DNA of 64,000 nucleotides from Myxococcales bacterium (GTDB lineage Bacteria; Myxococcota_A; Polyangia; Polyangiales; JADJMO01): assembly GCA_016709545.1 (NCBI GenBank), contig JADJMO010000019.1, forward strand, positions 114,617 to 178,616, in the 5' to 3' direction. The first letter of the stretch is position 1, and each line of letters opens with the position of its first letter. The notes beneath the pieces are model-generated. The model did not search any database and was not told the DNA's origin. It saw nothing but the letters and a program-made list of their open reading frames with translations. Positions 58,957 to 64,000 of this stretch are shown here, in pieces. A program made the translations under genes and the position numbers.

Positions 58957-61900
58957 TCAGCGACGGCGACGGCGGGCGAGCGCGCCGAGCGCCAGCGCCA
59001 AGGCCACGGCGCTCGAGCTGCGGGCGCCGTCCGGTGAGCCCAGCGCGCAGCCGCCGGAATCATCGGTGACCGGCGCGGTGTCCTGCACGCACCGCCCGTC
59101 CAGGCACAGTGCGGGTGCCGCGCAGTCCTCGCTCGAGGCCACGCACTTGTCCTTGCAGCGGCCGCTGGCATCGCAGCGGTAGGGGGTGCAGTCAGTCTTG
59201 GTCTTGCCGTCGGCCGAGGTGAGCGTGCGATCCCCGTCGCACTTGGCCGCGTTCACGCACTTGCCGGAGGCCTTGTCGCACGTGGCAGGGGACGCACAGT
59301 CGGTGTCGGCCGAGCAGGCGATCTTGCAGACCTTGGCGTCGCACGCGTAGGGCTCGCACGGCTTGGCGGCGTCGGCCGGGCACTTGCCCGTGGCGTCGCA
59401 GCGCGCCTCGGTGACCGACTTCCCGTCGGTGCAGGCCGCTTCGCGGCACACCACCTTGGAGTCGACGAAGCCCTCGCAGGTGGTCCCCGTGACCCCGTCG
59501 CAACGGCGCCCGGTGCACGGCTCGCCGGCCTTGGCGGCCGCACATCGCGCCTTCGGGTCGCCGCTCACCGGCACGCAGGTGCCGACGGCACCCGTGCTGT
59601 TGCACTGCTCACAGTCGCCGCCGCAGGGCTTGTTGCAGCAGACGCCGTCGACGCAGAACGGATTCTCGCACTCGGACGCGGTCGCGCAGACCTCGCCGTT
59701 CTTCTTCTTGCTCTTGCAGATCGAGGGGGTGACCGACTTGTCGCAGAAGCCCGACGAATCGCACTCGGCGTCGACGGCGCACGCGGTGCCACAGCCCTTG
59801 GCTGCCGTGCACTTGGCGGGGGCGCAGTCAGTGCCCGAAGCCTTGGAGATGCACACGCCGAGACCGTCGCACTGCTGCCCCTTGAACGTGTTGCCCTCGC
59901 AGACACCTGCGCCGCACGCCGCGCCGGTCGCCTCGAGCTTGCATGCGCCGGCGCCGTCGCAGGCGCCGGTCTCGCCGCACACGCCGCCCTTGCCCTTGGT
60001 GCAATCGGCGTGCGGGTTCGCGCCGTCCTTGGCGGCGCCGCAGACGCCGTCGCCGGTGCCGGATTGCTTCACGGCGGCCGCGCACGCCTGACACTTCTCG
60101 TTGCAGAGGGAGTTGCAGCACACCGAGTCGACACAGAAGCCCGTGCCGCACTCGGAGGCCTTGCTGCACGCTCCACCGCCCGTCTTCTTGGTCTTGCACT
60201 GACCGACGGAGGTGTCGCAGTAGGCCGTGCTCGCGCAGTCGGTGTCGACGGTGCACGTGGTCTTGCACCCGGTGCCGGAGACGCAGACGCCCGGCGCGCA
60301 GTCCGTGCCGGTGGCGAGGGTCAGGCAGGAGCCCGCGCCGTCGCAGGCCTGGCCCTTGGCCACGGTTCCGGTGCAGACAGCGCCGGTGCCGCAGCCCTTG
60401 CCCGAGGCCTGGAGCCGGCACTTGCCGCCGCCGTCGCAGGTGCCGGTCTGGCCGCACTCGCCGCCCGTCCCGGCCGTGCAGTTGCCGTGCGGGTTCAGGC
60501 CATCCTTCGCCGGTCCGCAGGTTCCGTCGTCGGCGCCCGAGGCCTTGAGCGTGGCCTTGCAGGCGTAGCAGTTCTCGCCGCACGCGGTGCCGCAGCACAC
60601 GCTGTCGACACAGTACGAGCTCAGACAGTCCGTGCCCGTCACGCAGGCCTGGCCCTGCAGCTTCTTGCACACGCCCGCGCCGTTGCAGGTGGCCGCCGGC
60701 GCCGCGCAGGTGTCCGGGTCGGCCACGCTGATCACGGCCGTGCACGTTCCGGGACTGGTGCCGTTGCACTGCTGGCAGGTGCCGCACGCCGACGACTCGC
60801 AGCACACGTTGTCGACGCACGCACCCGTGTCGCACTCGGCCGAGGTCGTGCAGCTGGCGCCGCGGGAGTGGTATTCCCACGTGTCGCCGAGCATCACCCC
60901 GCTCCCCTGTCCTCCGAACGCGACGACGCGGCCGCGATCCGCGTCGTAGGCCATCGAGAAGTAGCCGCGCGCCGAAGGCTTGGTGAGCGGCGTGATCGGG
61001 GTCCAGTTGGTGCCCGTCCACTCCCACGTGTCGTCCAGCGGGCCGTTGCCGCCGAACAGGACCGACCGCTTGCGGCGTGCGTCGTAGGCGAAGCCGTAGG
61101 CGTAGCGCAGCGAGGGGGTTCACCGAGGGCGACAGGTTGGCCCAGGTCTTCGCGCCGGGGTCGTAGGCCCAGGTGTCGGCGGACGACGCGCCGCTGCCCG
61201 CGAACAGGACCACCCGATCGGTGGCCGCGTGGTAGACCATGCGGTGGTAGTAGCGACACCACGGGGCCACCGAGCAGTCGACGCTGGTGGCGGGCGCGCC
61301 GGTCGGCGAGCTCCAGGTGGAGCCGTTCCACAGCAGGGTGTCGGCCATGCCCCCGAGGGTGTTGCCCCCCTGCTCGATCACGACTCCACGCGTCGAGTCG
61401 TAGGCCGTTCCCTGGTTGAAGCGCGGCATCGGGTAGCCGGCAGGCGCCGGGTAGCCCCAGCTCGACACCGTCCACGCCGTGCCGTTCCAGGTGCCGAGGT
61501 AGCTGACGTTGCCGCTGCCGAACACCCAGCCGTGGAGGAACGTGCGACTGGAGGCGGCGTGGTAGGCCATGCCGTGCTGGTTGAGCGCCGGCATGGTGCC
61601 GCAGGCGGCGAGCGGAGCGCCGCAACGCTGCGTCCACGTGGTCCCGTTGTACTCCCACGTGTCGGCCTGGGGCGTACCCGATCCGAGCTTCGTGTCGCCC
61701 CCGTACATCACCATGACCTTGCGGGCGGAGTCGTAGGACATGGCGCCGAAGCCGCGCGCCGACGGACTCGTGGCCGGCGCCTTGTTCTCCCACAGGAAGC
61801 TCTCGACCGCCGGGTCGAGCAGGATCGGATGCGTCAGGCCCGTGGGATCGAGCTCGATGTGCAGGAGGTCGTGGTCGAGGGTCATCGTCGCGTCGCGACG

Positions 61901-62545
61901 CACGCCACGGGCGTCGACGGCGTAGGGCCTCAAGATGCGCAGACGCGGATCGTCCGTGGCGTCGAGCAGCGCCAACGTGCCATCGGCATCCCGCCGCAGG
62001 TGCAGGCCCTTGCCGACCTCGAGGCGATGCGTGATCGACGGAGTCGCGGTCGGATCGCGGAGCACGAGCAGGTGCTCGGCGTAGAAGGCGTTGCCGAGGG
62101 CCACGAGGTCCGTCGCGGCGAACGCGTCGGGGTAGGCGACGCGGCCTCCGATCACCTTGCCCTGCGTCGGACGCGCGCCGAGCGGCGTCAGGCGTACGCG
62201 CAGACGCGCCACGCGCGCCACATCGACCTCGAACGGCTGATCGGCGACGCGGGGAAACCGCGCGGCGAGGTGCTCGAAGGCGCCGTTCTTCGCCTCACGG
62301 TCGCCCGGCGATCCGAACTGGTCTCCGTCCGGCTGCAGACCGTTGCCCGCCGTGAACGCCTCGTCGAGCGCGGTGTGGCCCCTGGCGAGCTCGGCGGCGA
62401 CGCGCAAGGCGACGCTCCCACGATCCTCTTCGACGGGCTGGCTGGCCGAGGTGACCCCACCATCGGGCGCCGGCGCCGACGACGAGGATCCGCAGGCGAC
62501 CACGACGGAGGCGGCGAGGGACGAAGCAAGCGCGCGGGTGGACAT
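58957..62545 (-). CDS. Cys-rich Kelch-like surface lipoprotein with MYXO-CTERM tail (one frameshift)
   Basis: About 1195 residues from ATG 62545. The start has a lipobox (AASVVVACGSSS), a long N-terminal domain (TPLGARPTQGKVIGGRVAYP), and kelch-type repeats (MVMYGGDTKLGSGTPQADTW, VVLFAGSGASSADTWAYDPG). Near 61119 one extra C (in a run of C) shifts the frame: expected NPSLRYAYGFAYDARR, then LFGGNGPLDDTWEW. The second frame has more kelch, then ~18 Cys-rich units (CVDSVCCGTACGENCYACKA; CDGGGKC; CNEKCQAC) and ends GGCALGSPDGA...AVALALALGALARRRRR, the MYXO-CTERM tail. N-terminal lipid and C-terminal anchor together are unusual. Likely large surface adhesin or scaffold. Confidence 0.85.
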
Positions 62546-62653
62546 GGCCAGCCAGGATGGGTGAGGCAGAGCCGGCTCGCAAGGCACGGATATCCTGCAA
62601 CGCAGAGCGCACGCGACGCCTCCGGTCGGTCGTCCACGCGACGACAGGGTGCG

Positions 62654-64000
62654 TCAGCCGCGCCGACCGCGTCGGACACCGAGCGCAGCGGCGCAGGCGA
62701 GCACCCCCGCCGCGAACGCGGTGGCGCTCCCCGTCGTCGGGGAGGAGCACCCACCGCCCATCGCTCGCTCGAACACGGGCGTCGCCGGACCGGCGTCGCG
62801 CGGGCCGGCGTCGAGGGCGATCGATGCGTCCCGGGGGGCGACGTCGGGCACCTCGGGCGCGGCGTCGAGAGCGGTCTCCGCAGCGTCGGCCGCGTCGCCA
62901 GCGTCGCCACCTGCGTCCGTGGTGCACACCGGCGGTGCCGCGCCGGCCTCGAGACCGACCCGCAAGGTGGCGAGCTTCGACGGGCACACCGCGCCCGTGG
63001 TGCCGCTCGCGCAGGTGACCGAGTTCGTGAGGCTCGGCAGGTCCAGGATCATCGGCAAGGTGGCGCCGTCGTCGCACGACGCGGCCACGCCGAACGTGCT
63101 CGCGCTGCTGCCGAGGCAGGCGAAGAGACGGCCCTCGTGGTGGCGCAGACAGCGCACCTTCGCGGTGGAGATCGAGACGGGCGCCGCGCCGTCGAGCGAG
63201 CGCAGGAGACCGGCCTCCGGTCCACCGAGGAACACCTTCTTGCCCGACGGGTCGATGGCGAACCCGAGCATGTGACCCGGCACGTCGGCGACGAGGCTCC
63301 ACGTCTTGCCGGCGTCGTCGGTGCGGTAGGCGGCCGAGCGGGTGAGGAAGCTCGCGTCCTGGTAGGCGAGGCGGACGAACACGCGGTCGGGGTTCGTCGG
63401 ATCGACGGCCGCGACGTAGGCCTCCTCCGGTCGGGGCAGCGCCGTGACCTCGACGAGCGTCTTGCCACCGTCGTCGGAGCGGTAGACGACGGTGCGCGCC
63501 GCCTTGGTGCGGGCGGTGAGCCAGAGGCGAGAGAGATCGGAGGGGGCGATCTCGACGGTGCTGAACGCGGTCTCGGGGGCCTGGGCGAGCCGGGTGAACG
63601 AGGCGCCGCCGTCGAGCGAGCGGAACACCGCGCTCGCGCCCGTGAACAGGCCCGTGCGACTGACGGCCACGACCAGCAGGCCCGTGGGGTCGACGTCGAG
63701 GTCCTGGATCGCCTCGCCCTCGAGGGTCGCGGCGCGCGTGCTCCCGCAGGCGTCGACCGCTCCGCGCGCGAATCCGTCCCAGAGCCCCGCGAGCAGCCGG
63801 CCATTGCCGTCGAGGCCGATGGGGGGATCGTAGATGACGGCTCCCGTACCGACGACCTCCTCGCAGACGTAGCGGAACCCGGTCGCGTCGTGCAGCACCA
63901 CGCCGAACGTGGTGCGGATCGCGAGCGTGGACTTCGCCGCCCGCGTCCGGCCACGATCATCTGGGGCTCGGGGAAGCGGCCGTTCGCCCCCGCGGCCGTC
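62654..64000 (-). CDS. BNR/sialidase-like propeller protein with MYXO-CTERM tail (5' partial)
   Basis: The frame from 63901 leftwards has BNR repeats (VFRSLDGGASFTRLAQAPET, VYRSDDGGKTLVEVTALPRP, YRTDDAGKTWSLVADVPGH) and a Cys/Asp-Ala-rich linker, ending GGGCSSPTTGSATAFAAGVL then RRGRRG, a MYXO-CTERM-like tail. The last ~100 bases of the window continue it in another frame (GRFPEPQMIVAG, expected to join AKSTLAIRTTFGVVLHDA), so a one-base indel near 63945 is likely. The N-terminus is outside the window. Probably surface-bound, with a Vps10/sortilin-like propeller. Function unknown. Confidence 0.82.
   Translation of the reverse strand, partial: DGRGGERPLPRAPDDRGRTRAAKSTLAIRTTFGVVLHDATGFRYVCEEVVGTGAVIYDPPIGLDGNGRLLAGLWDGFARGAVDACGSTRAATLEGEAIQDLDVDPTGLLVVAVSRTGLFTGASAVFRSLDGGASFTRLAQAPETAFSTVEIAPSDLSRLWLTARTKAARTVVYRSDDGGKTLVEVTALPRPEEAYVAAVDPTNPDRVFVRLAYQDASFLTRSAAYRTDDAGKTWSLVADVPGHMLGFAIDPSGKKVFLGGPEAGLLRSLDGAAPVSISTAKVRCLRHHEGRLFACLGSSASTFGVAASCDDGATLPMILDLPSLTNSVTCASGTTGAVCPSKLATLRVGLEAGAAPPVCTTDAGGDAGDAADAAETALDAAPEVPDVAPRDASIALDAGPRDAGPATPVFERAMGGGCSSPTTGSATAFAAGVLACAAALGVRRGRRG

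Overview
The window is about 70% G+C, except for a visibly less GC-rich stretch near 44.0-47.6 kb. It looks like chromosome from a Myxococcota-type bacterium, probably Polyangia-like. The evidence is two surface proteins ending in MYXO-CTERM-like tails, a MopE/FG-GAP/UnbV lipoprotein, WGR and TIGR02996-type 'GDPRGE' proteins, many lipoproteins with Ser/Ala/Asp-rich linkers, and an NtrY-like kinase. No taxonomic marker beyond dnaE and metG fragments is present, so this is inference.

Layout. 1-14.1 kb is mostly housekeeping: the dnaE 3' end, a helical-repeat protein, Ppx/GppA-HD phosphatase, a CNNM/CorC-type membrane protein, a metallophosphoesterase, a methyltransferase, hutI, an extended SDR, an NtrY-like histidine kinase and a large membrane protein. 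14.2-27.6 kb is the most striking region. It holds seven c-type cytochrome genes with 87 CxxCH motifs plus 8 CX3CH/CX4CH variants, an outer-membrane beta-barrel candidate, a di-haem cytochrome b, and two paralogous accessory proteins. Read together they give a plausible electron path: quinol is oxidised by a NapC-type cytochrome and by a 7-haem/cyt b module, passes to periplasmic and lipid-anchored multihaem proteins, and crosses a beta-barrel to surface lipoproteins, one of which carries a collagen-like stalk. This is a candidate extracellular electron transfer (EET) locus. The substrate and direction cannot be read from sequence.

27.6-43.0 kb is ordinary: Fe-alcohol dehydrogenase, FG-GAP/UnbV lipoprotein, dienelactone hydrolase, LysR/SDR pair, VOC protein, nucleotidyltransferase, an OMPLA-like barrel, YqeY. 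43.0-52.7 kb is a scarred accessory region. metG is cut at its 5' side, followed by a lower-GC block with a three-gene secreted-protein operon, a group II intron with a reverse transcriptase, and IS21 and IS66 remnants. 52.9-57.5 kb holds a 903-aa TIGR02996-type protein whose 5' end and promoter are duplicated around a nucleotidyltransferase gene. The promoter carries palindromes repeated every 22 bp. 57.6-64 kb encodes surface lipoproteins and MYXO-CTERM proteins, the last running off the window.

Quality caveat. At least nine breaks in reading frame (dnaE, hutI twice, the UnbV protein, the intron RT twice, a nucleotidyltransferase, the Cys-rich MYXO-CTERM protein, the terminal MYXO-CTERM protein) are nearly all repaired by one base, often in a short homopolymer. 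They look more like assembly indels than decay, so these genes are given as single CDS.
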